Source of the DNA: Murimonas intestini
GTDB lineage: Bacteria; Bacillota; Clostridia; Lachnospirales; Lachnospiraceae
Assembly: GCF_024622195.1 (NCBI RefSeq)
Contig: NZ_JANKBI010000010.1
Location: 62,001-126,000 of the forward strand
Length of the DNA: 64,000 nt
Direction: 5' to 3'
Shown: positions 16,476 through 25,478 of the stretch, piece after piece
Layout of the letters: each line of letters opens with the position of its first letter
Position numbering within the stretch: position 1 is the first letter of the stretch
Program-made: the position numbers and the translations under genes
The notes under the pieces: model-generated
Told to the model about the DNA's origin: nothing
Seen by the model: only the letters and a program-made list of their open reading frames with translations
The model's database searches: none

Positions 16476-19403
16476 ATGCGTTTTGGAAAATCACACAGAC
16501 TGCCGGTCTTGATTCTGGCAGTGTTTTTTATATTATTTCCGCCCATCACAGTGTACTGCGCTTCCCCCGTTGAAGCTATTCGTCCGATCCAGGTTGCCTA
16601 CACAGGCTACAATGCTTTTATTGAACAGGACTACAATGGTTACTATGAAGGATATGGTGTGGCATACCTGAATAAGATCGCCCAGTATACCGGATGGAAA
16701 TATGAGTATGTGCCTGATACCTGGCTGAACAGTCTGGATGCACTGGAAAAAGGTGAGATAGATTTGATCTGTTCTGCCCAGTGGACTGACGACCGCTCTC
16801 TGAAATTTGAATACAGCGCTTCCCCCATCGGAACAGAATACTCTGTTGTCTGCACCAGGAAGGATAATGATAATATATATTATCAGGATTATGAAAATAT
16901 GGATGGCGCCAGAGTCGCCATGCTGACTGGTATTTATCAGAATGACCAGTTTGCTGAACATGCCCGCGAAAAGGGATTCAGCTATCAGCCTGTCTATTAT
17001 CCCACAGACGCTGACGCTGAAGCTGCAGTCCTCAGCGGTAAAGCTGATATGGCTGTATTCGGGAGCCTGTCCAGGCATGATGGTCTGAAAATGGTGGACA
17101 AGTTCGGACCAGCCCCCTTTTATATCATAACCTCAAAAGAAAACAGTGAGATCATGGGGCAGCTGAATGAGGCGCTTGACAGCATCCATTCTGAGGCACC
17201 TTTTCTGGAGGATGAGCTCTACCAGGAATACTACCGCTCTGACGAGCCTGACGGAAAGCCGCCTCTTACAAGAGATGAAGCAGAATACATACAGAATATG
17301 GCTCCGCTTACAGTAGCCTGCATTGATGGATACTACCCCTTAAGCTACGCAGATGAGGATACAGGGGAACCTGCCGGGATCTACCCTGACCTGGTGAGGG
17401 AGGTGGCAGCCCTCAGCGGACTAAAGCTGCAGCTCATATCTGTTCCTGAGGGCGGGATCCCTGACCAGCTCATTCTGGATAAAGAAGCGGATATGGTCGC
17501 CGGGGCGCTCTACTCCCAGGAAATGATTGAAAATCCGTATATACAGCTGACTGATAAATTAACCTCGCAGAAGGCCCTCCTTGTCACACGTCAGGGCACT
17601 AATGTATATGATATGGATGAACTGACTATAGTGCTGCCTGCCACATACGCCCATGTACAGAGTCTTTTGTCTGAGGCACTGCTGAAGCATCATCTTATCT
17701 ACAAAAATACGATTGAAGAATGCTTTGAGTCTGTCATCCTGGGGGAAGCAGACGCTACGATCCAGAACAATCTCGTAGCTAATTACTATATGCAGATGGA
17801 TAAATATAAAGAACTGAGCCTGGTATTCCTTCAGTCACTTGATGAAGGATGCTGTATTATGGCTTCATCCGGCGCTGACAGGACTCTGATGTCCATCCTG
17901 AATAAAACCATCAGCAGCATGAATTCATCCTCTGTCAACCAGATCATATTAAAGCACACAACTGCCCAGCCTTACGAAGAGACTTTATCAGATGTGCTTT
18001 ACAGGTACCGGTTCCAGCTGCTGACTGTACTGCTGTGTACCTCTCTGATGGTAGTGCTGTTCCTGATTTACAGCCGGCAGCATACCAGGATGCTGCTCCG
18101 TCTGAAGGAACAGGAGGCTTACAGGCTTATGGCAGAAACTGATGAACTGACAGGGCTGATGAACAGGAAGCCTTTCTATGAAAAGGCTGTACGGCTTATT
18201 GAAGCATCTCCTGATGACAAGTTCCAGATTTTTTACTTTAATATTGAACATTTTAAGATTATCAATGATATGTTCGGCATCCACTCCGGTGACAAGCTTC
18301 TCTGCTATCTGGCCGCCCTGATCAAAGACTGGTGCGGCACACATAAGGGCATCTGCTCCCGTTTTGAAGCAGACCATTTTGTTGCATTTGTTTCCGGCAA
18401 TGAAAAATATCCTGAAGAGATCATGGAGCTTCTGAGCAGCGCACTCAAAAAATATCCGCTGGATATTCCGGTCAGCATCACATGCGGAGTCTATCAGATC
18501 GTTGATAATGAAATAAACATAAATATTATGTGCGACCGTGCCCATCTGGCGGCTGACAGCCTGAAGGAATCACACACAGGAAATATCGCTGTCTATGATG
18601 ATTCCAACCGCAAGGCCCTGATCCATGAACAGATCGTCTTAAATGAAATGGATGAGGCCCTTTCAAAAAGACAGTTCCATGTATATCTTCAGCCCAAGTA
18701 CAACATGGCTACAGGTGAGATCATCGGAGCGGAAGCACTTGTGCGCTGGGTCCATCCTGAGCGGGGAATCATAAGTCCCGGAGAATTCATCCCCATATTC
18801 GAGCACAATGGCTTCATTGCCCAGCTGGATACTTATATGTTTGAAGAGACGTGCCGGATCCTGGACAGATGGCGGTCAGAGGGCAGACAGCTAATACCTG
18901 TATCAGTCAACCTTTCCCGGACAGGCTTTTATAACCCTAACCTCTGTAAAAACTTATGCAGTATCGCAGAAAAATACAGCCTTCCGCCTGCCCTTCTGGA
19001 AATTGAGATCACAGAGACGGCATATGCCTCCGACAATAATATCATCCATGAGCGCCTCCAGCAGCTCAGAGACAGCGGCTTCCACATACTTATGGACGAC
19101 TTTGGCAGCGGCTATTCATCCCTGAACATGCTCAAGGAGGCTCCCATAGATGAGATAAAGCTGGATATGCGTTTTCTCAGCGCCGGGGATCCCTGCGGGC
19201 GCGCAAAACATATCCTGGAGATGGTCATCGCCATGGGCAATAAAATACATATTCCTGTGCTGGCTGAGGGGGTGGAGACAAAAAGCCAGGTAGACCTGCT
19301 GAAGAGCTACTCCTGCAATCTGGCACAGGGCTTCTATTATTCCAGGCCTCTGCCTGTGGAAGAATTTGAAGCTCTGCTGCAGGGTGCACAAAAAAATAAA
19401 TAA
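16476..19403 (+). CDS. Periplasmic-binding-domain GGDEF(degenerate)-EAL phosphodiesterase
   Basis: 975-residue membrane sensor. A signal/anchor segment (LPVLILAVFFILFPPITVYC) leads two SBP_bac_3-type domains in tandem (~35-270 with YEYVPDTWLNSLDALEKGEIDL, ~275-520), as found for amino-acid-binding proteins. A transmembrane helix follows (~530-555, LLTVLLCTSLMVVLFLIY). The GGDEF domain is degenerate: the signature reads FEADHF, so cyclase activity is unlikely. The C-terminal EAL domain is complete (GAEALVRW, EITETAY, MDDFGSGYSS, DEIKLDM, VLAEGVET, AQGFYYSRP). It should lower c-di-GMP in response to an external small molecule. ATG 16476 with GGGGG upstream is chosen over a longer open frame beginning at a TTG at 16383. 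Confidence 0.92.
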   Translation: MRFGKSHRLPVLILAVFFILFPPITVYCASPVEAIRPIQVAYTGYNAFIEQDYNGYYEGYGVAYLNKIAQYTGWKYEYVPDTWLNSLDALEKGEIDLICSAQWTDDRSLKFEYSASPIGTEYSVVCTRKDNDNIYYQDYENMDGARVAMLTGIYQNDQFAEHAREKGFSYQPVYYPTDADAEAAVLSGKADMAVFGSLSRHDGLKMVDKFGPAPFYIITSKENSEIMGQLNEALDSIHSEAPFLEDELYQEYYRSDEPDGKPPLTRDEAEYIQNMAPLTVACIDGYYPLSYADEDTGEPAGIYPDLVREVAALSGLKLQLISVPEGGIPDQLILDKEADMVAGALYSQEMIENPYIQLTDKLTSQKALLVTRQGTNVYDMDELTIVLPATYAHVQSLLSEALLKHHLIYKNTIEECFESVILGEADATIQNNLVANYYMQMDKYKELSLVFLQSLDEGCCIMASSGADRTLMSILNKTISSMNSSSVNQIILKHTTAQPYEETLSDVLYRYRFQLLTVLLCTSLMVVLFLIYSRQHTRMLLRLKEQEAYRLMAETDELTGLMNRKPFYEKAVRLIEASPDDKFQIFYFNIEHFKIINDMFGIHSGDKLLCYLAALIKDWCGTHKGICSRFEADHFVAFVSGNEKYPEEIMELLSSALKKYPLDIPVSITCGVYQIVDNEININIMCDRAHLAADSLKESHTGNIAVYDDSNRKALIHEQIVLNEMDEALSKRQFHVYLQPKYNMATGEIIGAEALVRWVHPERGIISPGEFIPIFEHNGFIAQLDTYMFEETCRILDRWRSEGRQLIPVSVNLSRTGFYNPNLCKNLCSIAEKYSLPPALLEIEITETAYASDNNIIHERLQQLRDSGFHILMDDFGSGYSSLNMLKEAPIDEIKLDMRFLSAGDPCGRAKHILEMVIAMGNKIHIPVLAEGVETKSQVDLLKSYSCNLAQGFYYSRPLPVEEFEALLQGAQKNK

Positions 19404-19432
19404 TTGTAATAACAACTGGTTTACATGCAGAC

Positions 19433-19460
19433 TGAGGGCCGCTCATAAGAGCGGCCCTCA
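19433..19460. terminator. Bidirectional terminator
   Basis: Perfect 12-bp stem TGAGGGCCGCTC/GAGCGGCCCTCA with an ATAA loop, between the converging EAL sensor gene and dgoD. Confidence 0.85.
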
Positions 19461-19463
19461 ATA

Positions 19464-20612
19464 TTACCATTCTGCAATTGTCCCGTCAAAATTTCTCCAT
19501 ACAGGATTCTTCCATGTGGGGCAGTCTGCCGCTGCTTTCCTCACAGAATCCTCGTCAATATCGATACCCAGTCCCGGTCCTGCCATCAGGTCGATAAATC
19601 CCTCTTTATACTTATAAATTGATCTGTCCTTCAGATAATCCATCAGGTCAGCATTTTTATTATAATGGATGCCAAGGCTCTGCTCCTGTATAAATACATT
19701 TGGCGTGCAGGAATCAAGTGCCAGGCACGCTCCCAGAGCAATTGGCCCCAGAGGACAGTGGGGAGCCACTGCCACATCATATGCTTCTGCCATGGAGGCT
19801 ATCTTTTTACACTCTGTGATCCCACCTGCATGGGAAAGATCAGGCTGAATAATATCCACATAGCCCTCCTGGAGCAGATTTTTAAATTCCCATCTTGAGA
19901 ACATCCGCTCTCCTGTTGCGATAGGTACAGGAGTATACCTGGCGATCTCCCTGAGCGCCTCGTTATTCTGAGGCAGGACAGGCTCTTCGATAAACATCAG
20001 CCTGAACTGGTCCAGCTCCCTTGCCAGGACCTTGGCCATTGTTTTGTGCACACGCCCGTGGAAATCCACTGCAATGTCCAGCTTTTTCCCAACAGCTTCA
20101 CGAATGGCAGCCACACGTTCACAGACGGCATCTATTTTTGTATAGGAATCAATATAATGCATTTCCTCTGTGGCATTCATCTTTATGGCTGAGTAGCCCT
20201 GCTCCACTGCAAGCCTGGCTTCCCCTGCCACATCAGCCGGACGGTCCCCACCGATCCAGCGGTACACCCTGATCTTATCACGGCATGCCCCGCCCAGCAG
20301 ATCATAGATGGGCGCATTAAAATATTTTCCTTTAATATCCCACAGAGCCTGGTCGATCCCTGCGGTGGCGCTCATCACTTCTGGGCCTCCCCTGTAGAAA
20401 CCGCTGCGGTACATATACTGCCAGTGATCCTCTATCCTTGCCGGATCTTTTCCAATCAGATACCCGGCAAATTCTTCAACTGCCGTCCTGACAGTATCTG
20501 CCCTTCCTTCAATGACAGGCTCTCCCCATCCTGTGATCCCTTCATCAGTTTCCATTTTCAGGAACAGCCATCTTGGCGGTATCTTAAACAGTTCTATATT
20601 TGTGATCTTCAC
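19464..20612 (-). CDS. dgoD: D-galactonate dehydratase
   Basis: 382-residue enolase-superfamily enzyme dehydrating D-galactonate to 2-keto-3-deoxygalactonate. Strong family match throughout: PPRWLFLKMETDEGITGWGE near the N terminus, SGFYRGGP, AVDFHGR, FIEEPVLP, ATGERMFSRWEF, QPDLSHAGGITECKKIA, APHCPLGPIALGACLA and a C terminus ending IAEW. The metal-ligand Asp/Glu/Glu and catalytic His positions are kept. Start is GTG with GAGGAGAATAAG before it. Last gene of the operon SBP - permeases - GH29 - dgoD. The next two pathway steps are encoded divergently at 25479-27108. Confidence 0.94.
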   Translation of the reverse strand: MKITNIELFKIPPRWLFLKMETDEGITGWGEPVIEGRADTVRTAVEEFAGYLIGKDPARIEDHWQYMYRSGFYRGGPEVMSATAGIDQALWDIKGKYFNAPIYDLLGGACRDKIRVYRWIGGDRPADVAGEARLAVEQGYSAIKMNATEEMHYIDSYTKIDAVCERVAAIREAVGKKLDIAVDFHGRVHKTMAKVLARELDQFRLMFIEEPVLPQNNEALREIARYTPVPIATGERMFSRWEFKNLLQEGYVDIIQPDLSHAGGITECKKIASMAEAYDVAVAPHCPLGPIALGACLALDSCTPNVFIQEQSLGIHYNKNADLMDYLKDRSIYKYKEGFIDLMAGPGLGIDIDEDSVRKAAADCPTWKNPVWRNFDGTIAEW

Positions 20613-20625
20613 CTTATTCTCCTCG

Positions 20626-21915
20626 TCATTCTGCCGGCTTTACCGGCTCTATTTTTAAGTTGCATTTTTGACACAGCTTCTGAAACTTCAGCTCTCCTTC
20701 CAGCTCAGCACATACTGTGACTGCCAGATCTTCACTCCTCTCCTCTGGAAGCAGCACCCTGAACCTGTACTCATCCCTGGCAGGCTCATATGACTGGTAA
20801 AAAGTCAGCTCCCGGCCGTTCTCCAGCAGGAATACTCTTTTTACTGCTGTCTCCAGCCCCACGGTCAAAATCTCATAGGGAAACCTGGGATATTCCAGCA
20901 CATGCAGGTACAGCCTTCCCGGCCCCGCTGTCAGCTTGCCCCAGCGGATCTGATATGTGGTGTCCGGCATGGGAAGTGTACCGTAAATGCTCTCACCATT
21001 TTTTTCCAGCCACTCTCCCACTCTACGCAGCACCTCACAGCTTCCGGGCGGAATCCTGCCTTCCCCGTCAGGCCCCACATTCAAAAGCAGGTTTCCTCCT
21101 TTTCCCGCTGCATCTAAAAGCCTCTCCAAAACTTCTTCCGGAGATTTCCAGTCTTCATCCTCACTGGAATATCCCCATGTATCATTCAAAGTGACAGGTG
21201 TTTCCCATGGCCCATGATATGTAAGCACCGGCATCTGGTTGTCCGACATCTGTCTGTAATCCCCAAGACCGTAGCCGATCCGCCCGTTAATGAGGCACTC
21301 CGGCTGCCATTTTTTCACCCAGTCCCGCAGCTCCCTGCACAGCTCTATTGGCATGACATACGGCGTATCAAACCAGATGATACCTATCTTCCCATAATTT
21401 GTGAGCAGCTCCCTTACCTGTGGCTTTACCTTCTCATTGAAATATTTTCTAAAATCCTTTTCTTCATTTTTTCTGAAATCCCACTCATTCCCCCAGCCGT
21501 TCTCGTCTTCCCAGTCCTGCATCTGTGAATAGTAAAGGCAGAAAACGATGCCCTGCCTCTCACACTCCTCCATCAGTTCCTTAACGATATCCCGCCCAAA
21601 GGGAGTATTCATGATATTATAATCTGACACCCGGGTATCGTACATGGAAAATCCGTCATGATGCTTTGCTGTAAATACAAGATACTTCATTCCGCTCTTT
21701 CTTGCAAGTGCTACTGTATCTGCAGCGTTAAATTCTCCGGGATCAAATCTTTCCATAAGCTGCCTGTATTCATCCAGGGGGATCTGCGCATTTTTCATGA
21801 TCCACTCTGCACCATAGGGAATCGCTTCTCCTTTATATACACCGCCCATCAGGGAGTAGAGTCCGAAATGGATGAACATTCCATATTTTGCTTCTAAAAA
21901 CCAATTATCTGACAT
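20626..21915 (-). CDS. Glycoside hydrolase family 29 alpha-L-fucosidase
   Basis: 429 residues, short for the family. The catalytic barrel is recognised by WFLEAKYGMFIHFGLYS, MKYLVFTAKHHDGFSMYDT, FGRDIVKELMEECERQG, FCLYYS and GIIWFDTPY with the presumed nucleophile Asp. Near the end of the barrel is GKGGNLLLNVGPDGEGRIP, also typical. A small C-terminal beta domain follows. No signal peptide is present, so it likely cleaves fucosides after import by the adjacent transporter. It sits 13 bases before dgoD and 20 bases after the permease gene, inside one operon. Confidence 0.9.
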   Translation of the reverse strand: MSDNWFLEAKYGMFIHFGLYSLMGGVYKGEAIPYGAEWIMKNAQIPLDEYRQLMERFDPGEFNAADTVALARKSGMKYLVFTAKHHDGFSMYDTRVSDYNIMNTPFGRDIVKELMEECERQGIVFCLYYSQMQDWEDENGWGNEWDFRKNEEKDFRKYFNEKVKPQVRELLTNYGKIGIIWFDTPYVMPIELCRELRDWVKKWQPECLINGRIGYGLGDYRQMSDNQMPVLTYHGPWETPVTLNDTWGYSSEDEDWKSPEEVLERLLDAAGKGGNLLLNVGPDGEGRIPPGSCEVLRRVGEWLEKNGESIYGTLPMPDTTYQIRWGKLTAGPGRLYLHVLEYPRFPYEILTVGLETAVKRVFLLENGRELTFYQSYEPARDEYRFRVLLPEERSEDLAVTVCAELEGELKFQKLCQKCNLKIEPVKPAE

Positions 21916-21935
21916 ACTGTGTTTTCCTTTCCTGA

Positions 21936-22772
21936 TCAGCCTTTTACCGCGCCTGACATGACACCGCTCTGGACCTGGTTGTGGAACAGGATATAGATCA
22001 GTATCGTGGGTATTGATGACAGTACGATAAAGGCGTACTGCGGACCTATCTGCGCCTCGAACTCTCCCCAGAAAGAAAGCAGCGCCCTGGGCACTGTGTA
22101 TTTCGCCGGGTCAGAGATCAGGGTCAATGAAAATACAAGCTCTCCATAAGCATAGATAAAAGAAAAGATTGCTTCTGTTGCAATAATAGGCTTGCAGATG
22201 GGCAGCAGGACCCGGCTCAGCAGCTTTACATCCCCGCAGCCGTCAATGATCGCAGCCTCATCCACTTCCCTGTCAACTGAGTTCAGATACCCTGTAAACA
22301 GAAAAATCCCCTGGGCAAGATTGAAACATGTATACACCATGATGAGATAGAAGAAATTATTCTTCATCCCCCAATTTGCTGCCATAGAAGAGATAGGTAT
22401 TAAAGTCGAATGAATAGGTACCATAACACCTATGACAAACAGCATATATGCATGTCTGGCATAAAATATATGGCGTTTTCTGGAGATCGCATAGGACGCC
22501 ATCATTGCCACTATAACTTCCAGGACAGTCGTTGCACTTGCCACAAAAAGAGAGTTTCCGATGGAACGCAGAGAATGCCCCAGTCCATCGGCAACTGCAT
22601 AGTTTTCAAACCTCCACTGTCCAGGCAGCTGAAGGGCGCTCTGATACATCTCCTCATTTGTCTTAAAGGATGAAATCAATGCATACAGCATGGGCATGAA
22701 GGTAACAAGAAGCCATAAAACCGCGATACAATAAAGGATTACATTTTTTCTGCTGACTTTTTTCACTTTCAT
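21936..22772 (-). CDS. CUT1 sugar ABC transporter permease (MalG-type)
   Basis: About 278 residues with six predicted spans. The cytoplasmic coupling loop carries the EAA motif EAAIIDGCGDVKLLSRVLLP, and the protein ends with the MalG-type tail QVQSGVMSGAVKG. Works with the neighbouring permease and binding protein; no ATPase is encoded here, so a shared MsmK/UgpC-type ATPase elsewhere is expected. A GTG stands one codon before the chosen ATG; AGGGGG lies just upstream of both. Confidence 0.93.
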   Translation of the reverse strand: MKVKKVSRKNVILYCIAVLWLLVTFMPMLYALISSFKTNEEMYQSALQLPGQWRFENYAVADGLGHSLRSIGNSLFVASATTVLEVIVAMMASYAISRKRHIFYARHAYMLFVIGVMVPIHSTLIPISSMAANWGMKNNFFYLIMVYTCFNLAQGIFLFTGYLNSVDREVDEAAIIDGCGDVKLLSRVLLPICKPIIATEAIFSFIYAYGELVFSLTLISDPAKYTVPRALLSFWGEFEAQIGPQYAFIVLSSIPTILIYILFHNQVQSGVMSGAVKG

Positions 22773-22778
22773 CACCCC

Positions 22779-23657
22779 CTAATACTCTTCCTGCCTGAAT
22801 ATTTTGTTGCACCCGATACTTAAAATCACGCCCAGTATCAGCAGTATCACCGCGATGGCCGCACTCCGTCCCATCAGCTTAAAGGAATACGCATTCAGAT
22901 AGAGAAGGATGGCCGGCGTGGAGCTTGATGCATTCGGGCCTCCGCCTGTCATGGCCCAGATCAGGTCGAAGGTTTTGATGCACCCTGTAATACACAGGAT
23001 AGAATATACTTTAAAGGAATTCTTGCTGAGCGGAAGGGTGATATATCTGATCCTCTGCCATGTGCTGCAGCCGTCTATCACAGCCGCCTCATTCAGGGCA
23101 GCAGGTATGGTGACAAGTCCGGCACAGAAGATCAGCATATTGTAGGCCGAGGATTTCCAGCAGTTTACAAGAGCCACGATCCATACATTCAGTCCCGGCG
23201 TATTCAGCCAGTCGAAATTGAGAGAATCCAGCCCAATCCCCTTAAAAATCTCCATAAATGCTCCGTAATTGGGATTCATCAGATTTTTCCACATGACGGC
23301 GACCGTAGTCGTCCCCAGGATAACAGGCAGATAATAGACTGTTTTAAAAACCTTTGTCCCGCGTAGCTTAGACGTCACCAGCAGCGCCAGCCCAAAGGAG
23401 AGGGGCATCTGTATCAGGAAACCCACCACAAGAAAGATACCTGAATTTAAAAGCGACCTGCCAAATGATTTATCTGTCAAAATCTTTGCATAATTTTCTA
23501 TGCCGATAAAATTCTTTTTAGTTCCGAATATCCCCTTCCATGAATGGAAGGACAGGATCACATTATCGATGATCGGATACATGACAAAAACTGCCATAAG
23601 AAAAACTGCAGGAAGCAAAAAGGCAGCCGCAACCCAGTAGTCTTTTTTACGCTTCAC
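22779..23657 (-). CDS. CUT1 sugar ABC transporter permease (MalF-type)
   Basis: 292 residues, six spans. An N-terminal segment VAAAFLLPAVFLMAVFVMYP is followed by the coupling loop EAAVIDGCSTWQRIRYITLP and the GGGPNASSSTPAILLYL stretch typical of MalF/UgpA-type subunits. The start codon is GTG, with GAAGGGGGAAT upstream. It lies six bases before the second permease gene, and a stable hairpin separates it from the binding-protein gene. Confidence 0.93.
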   Translation of the reverse strand: MKRKKDYWVAAAFLLPAVFLMAVFVMYPIIDNVILSFHSWKGIFGTKKNFIGIENYAKILTDKSFGRSLLNSGIFLVVGFLIQMPLSFGLALLVTSKLRGTKVFKTVYYLPVILGTTTVAVMWKNLMNPNYGAFMEIFKGIGLDSLNFDWLNTPGLNVWIVALVNCWKSSAYNMLIFCAGLVTIPAALNEAAVIDGCSTWQRIRYITLPLSKNSFKVYSILCITGCIKTFDLIWAMTGGGPNASSSTPAILLYLNAYSFKLMGRSAAIAVILLILGVILSIGCNKIFRQEEY

Positions 23658-23680
23658 ATTGATTCCCCCTTCTCACCTCC

Positions 23681-23706
23681 AGGGCAGCACACTTCTGTGC
23701 TGCCCT
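23681..23706 (-). other. Intercistronic hairpin between binding protein and permeases
   Basis: AGGGCAGCACA-CTTC-TGTGCTGCCCT is an 11-bp perfect stem with no T-run on the minus strand. It lies just past the SBP stop codon. Such stems often protect the upstream mRNA and raise binding-protein levels over permease levels. Confidence 0.7.
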
Positions 23707-23716
23707 GATATCAGTC

Positions 23717-25054
23717 CTATTCATAATTTGCCAGGTTATCCATGATCTCCTTGCCTATCTCCTCAGGAGTGGAACCGCTGGCCAGCATCTGCAGGGCATT
23801 GCGGACAATAGTCAGTTCTGCTGTATTCGTGCTCGCCTGAGCCAGCTCTCCTACATAAACAGCTGTCTCTCCCATTAACCCGTTGCACTCTTCAAAAAGA
23901 TAATTATCGATGATCCCTTCAGAAGGTATAACGGAATAAGTATTTGCATACTTTTCTACAAGTCCGTTAACAAAATCTGATGAGGTCAGCCACTTTAAAA
24001 CCTTCAGAGACGCTTTAATCTGGTCATCAGATTTATTCATGGTACATACAAAGTAACTCTGGGAAGCGCCTCCCATGCTTACATCAGCGTACTGTTCATC
24101 CAGATACGGGAATTTGGCCGCATGGATAGTACCATCTTTGAAACATTTAGAGTCAGCCAGAACTGCACCTCCTCTGGAAAGGTCGATCATAAATGCACAG
24201 TCCCCTGCCCCGAAGTAAGAACGCTCAGCATTTGCATTCACGCTCAGCACATTTTCACCAAAATAGCCTTTATCCTGCATGTCCTTCAGTTTTTGTATCA
24301 GGCTGGTGATCTCAGGGCTTTCATATGTATACTCTCTGGCAGCCAGTTTGTCCTGGAACTCCGCTCCATAGGCTTTTGCCGCCATCACGCTTAAATTGTG
24401 GGCATATTTATAATTGTCACCCTCTCCAACCATAAATGGCTGATAACCCTTTTCAGTCAGGACTTCACAGCACTTCACCAGGTCATCCCAGCTCTTTGGC
24501 ACCTCAAGGCCGCAGTCCTTTAAATAATCTTCATTATAATAGAGAAGGATCTCATAAGCTGACCAGGGTGCGCCGTAGATACCTTCATACCCATACTTTT
24601 CAAAGTCTACAGGCGCCCAGTTTGCTTTTACAAATCCGTCGTACCACTCCTGGTCATTTTCCAGATACGGCTTCAGATTCAGAACTATATCTGACTCCAC
24701 ATAATCAAGGCAGTTTGTTCCCCCATACTGCATGAAGATATCAGGAGCGTCACCTGAAGCAATATCCGTGGCGAGCCTGTCCAGATAATCATTTTCCGTA
24801 GATATAAAAACAGTTTCAATGGTAATGCCATTTTTCTGCTGGTTCCACTCATCTACCTTTTTTATAAAGTACTCACTTTCAGGATCTCCCCCATCTGCGT
24901 TCATGCGGTGATAAAGCTTCACTGTGACATCAGACACCTCCATTGCGTCAATGTCATATTCATCTCCTGCCTGTACCGCAGCCCCGGGGATGCACAGCCC
25001 TGCACCCAGGCTTAAAACCATCATTGATGCTATGATCGCATTTCTTTTCTTCAT
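23717..25054 (-). CDS. CUT1 sugar ABC transporter substrate-binding protein
   Basis: 445 residues. A basic N terminus and a hydrophobic core (AIIASMMVLSLGAGLCIP) followed by AAVQA suggest secretion; the cysteine in LGLC-like context is not a clear lipobox. The mature part is a family 1 solute-binding protein (YHRMNADGG, FISTENDYLDRLATDIASGDAPDIFMQ, GYQPFMVG, FGAGDCAFMID). First gene of the operon, read from the consensus promoter at 25224-25252. With GH29 and dgoD downstream, a fucosylated or galactonate-containing ligand is plausible but not shown. Confidence 0.9.
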   Translation of the reverse strand: MKKRNAIIASMMVLSLGAGLCIPGAAVQAGDEYDIDAMEVSDVTVKLYHRMNADGGDPESEYFIKKVDEWNQQKNGITIETVFISTENDYLDRLATDIASGDAPDIFMQYGGTNCLDYVESDIVLNLKPYLENDQEWYDGFVKANWAPVDFEKYGYEGIYGAPWSAYEILLYYNEDYLKDCGLEVPKSWDDLVKCCEVLTEKGYQPFMVGEGDNYKYAHNLSVMAAKAYGAEFQDKLAAREYTYESPEITSLIQKLKDMQDKGYFGENVLSVNANAERSYFGAGDCAFMIDLSRGGAVLADSKCFKDGTIHAAKFPYLDEQYADVSMGGASQSYFVCTMNKSDDQIKASLKVLKWLTSSDFVNGLVEKYANTYSVIPSEGIIDNYLFEECNGLMGETAVYVGELAQASTNTAELTIVRNALQMLASGSTPEEIGKEIMDNLANYE

Positions 25055-25176
25055 ATTCTTCCTCCTGCCGTTCTTCTGATTTTTCCCATTACATAGTTTT
25101 TGTTTTCGTTGCTGTTGCCTTTCCTACTAAATACTTCAATTCAGCTTTTATTCTGGTAGATCTCTCACCGCCTCCT

Positions 25177-25214
25177 TTATTCTTATATGCGAACTATATT
25201 CTTTATTAAGAACC
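25177..25214. promoter_or_regulatory. Operator repeat copy 1 (probable IclR site)
   Basis: 38-bp element matching the copy at 25346-25383 in 34 of 38 positions, same orientation. It contains the small inverted repeat TTCTT/AAGAA. It lies just downstream of the -10 of the minus-strand promoter, an ideal repressor position. Confidence 0.65.
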
Positions 25215-25223
25215 ATTGACTTT

Positions 25224-25252
25224 ATTATAAAAAAGCTTTCGTCTCTTGTCAA
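25224..25252 (-). promoter_or_regulatory. Consensus sigma-A promoter for the SBP operon
   Basis: On the minus strand TTGACA (25252-25247), 17 bases, TATAAT (25229-25224): a perfect match to both hexamers with the ideal spacer. Such strength implies tight repression, consistent with the operator just downstream. Confidence 0.85.
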
Positions 25253-25320
25253 TCACATTTTATTATATATTTTAATTTTTATATCCAATATTTCACGTTT
25301 ATTTTTGTGCATTATTCACA

Positions 25321-25349
25321 TTGACGCTTTTCGTGTATGATCTTATTAT
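25321..25349 (+). promoter_or_regulatory. Promoter for the aldolase-kinase operon
   Basis: TTGACG (25321-25326), 17 bases, TATTAT (25344-25349). Operator copy 2 begins inside the -10 hexamer. Confidence 0.75.
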
Positions 25350-25383
25350 TCTTATATACGAACTAGTTTCTTTATTAAGTACC
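25346..25383. promoter_or_regulatory. Operator repeat copy 2 (probable IclR site)
   Basis: Direct-repeat partner of 25177-25214 with four mismatches, placed at the transcription start of the plus-strand promoter. The two copies thus each sit on one arm of the divergent pair. Confidence 0.65.
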
Positions 25384-25478
25384 GCAAATCAATAACTACA
25401 GCAGCAATCTAAAGTCACCGCTGCTCTGCAGCACACCACTAAACAACCATGCAGGCTCCATCCTGCGAAAGGAGTATT

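Larger units (their letters stand above)
25055..25478. other. Divergent control region of the galactonate/fucoside locus
   Basis: This gene-free stretch of 424 bases is AT-rich and holds two outward-facing promoters and two 38-bp near-identical repeats, described separately. No small gene was recognised in it. Confidence 0.8.

Noticed and set aside
25177..25383. Two similar repeats considered as a CRISPR-like or phage attachment pair
   Set aside because: Only two copies, 131 bases apart, each exactly at a promoter start; regulation explains them better.
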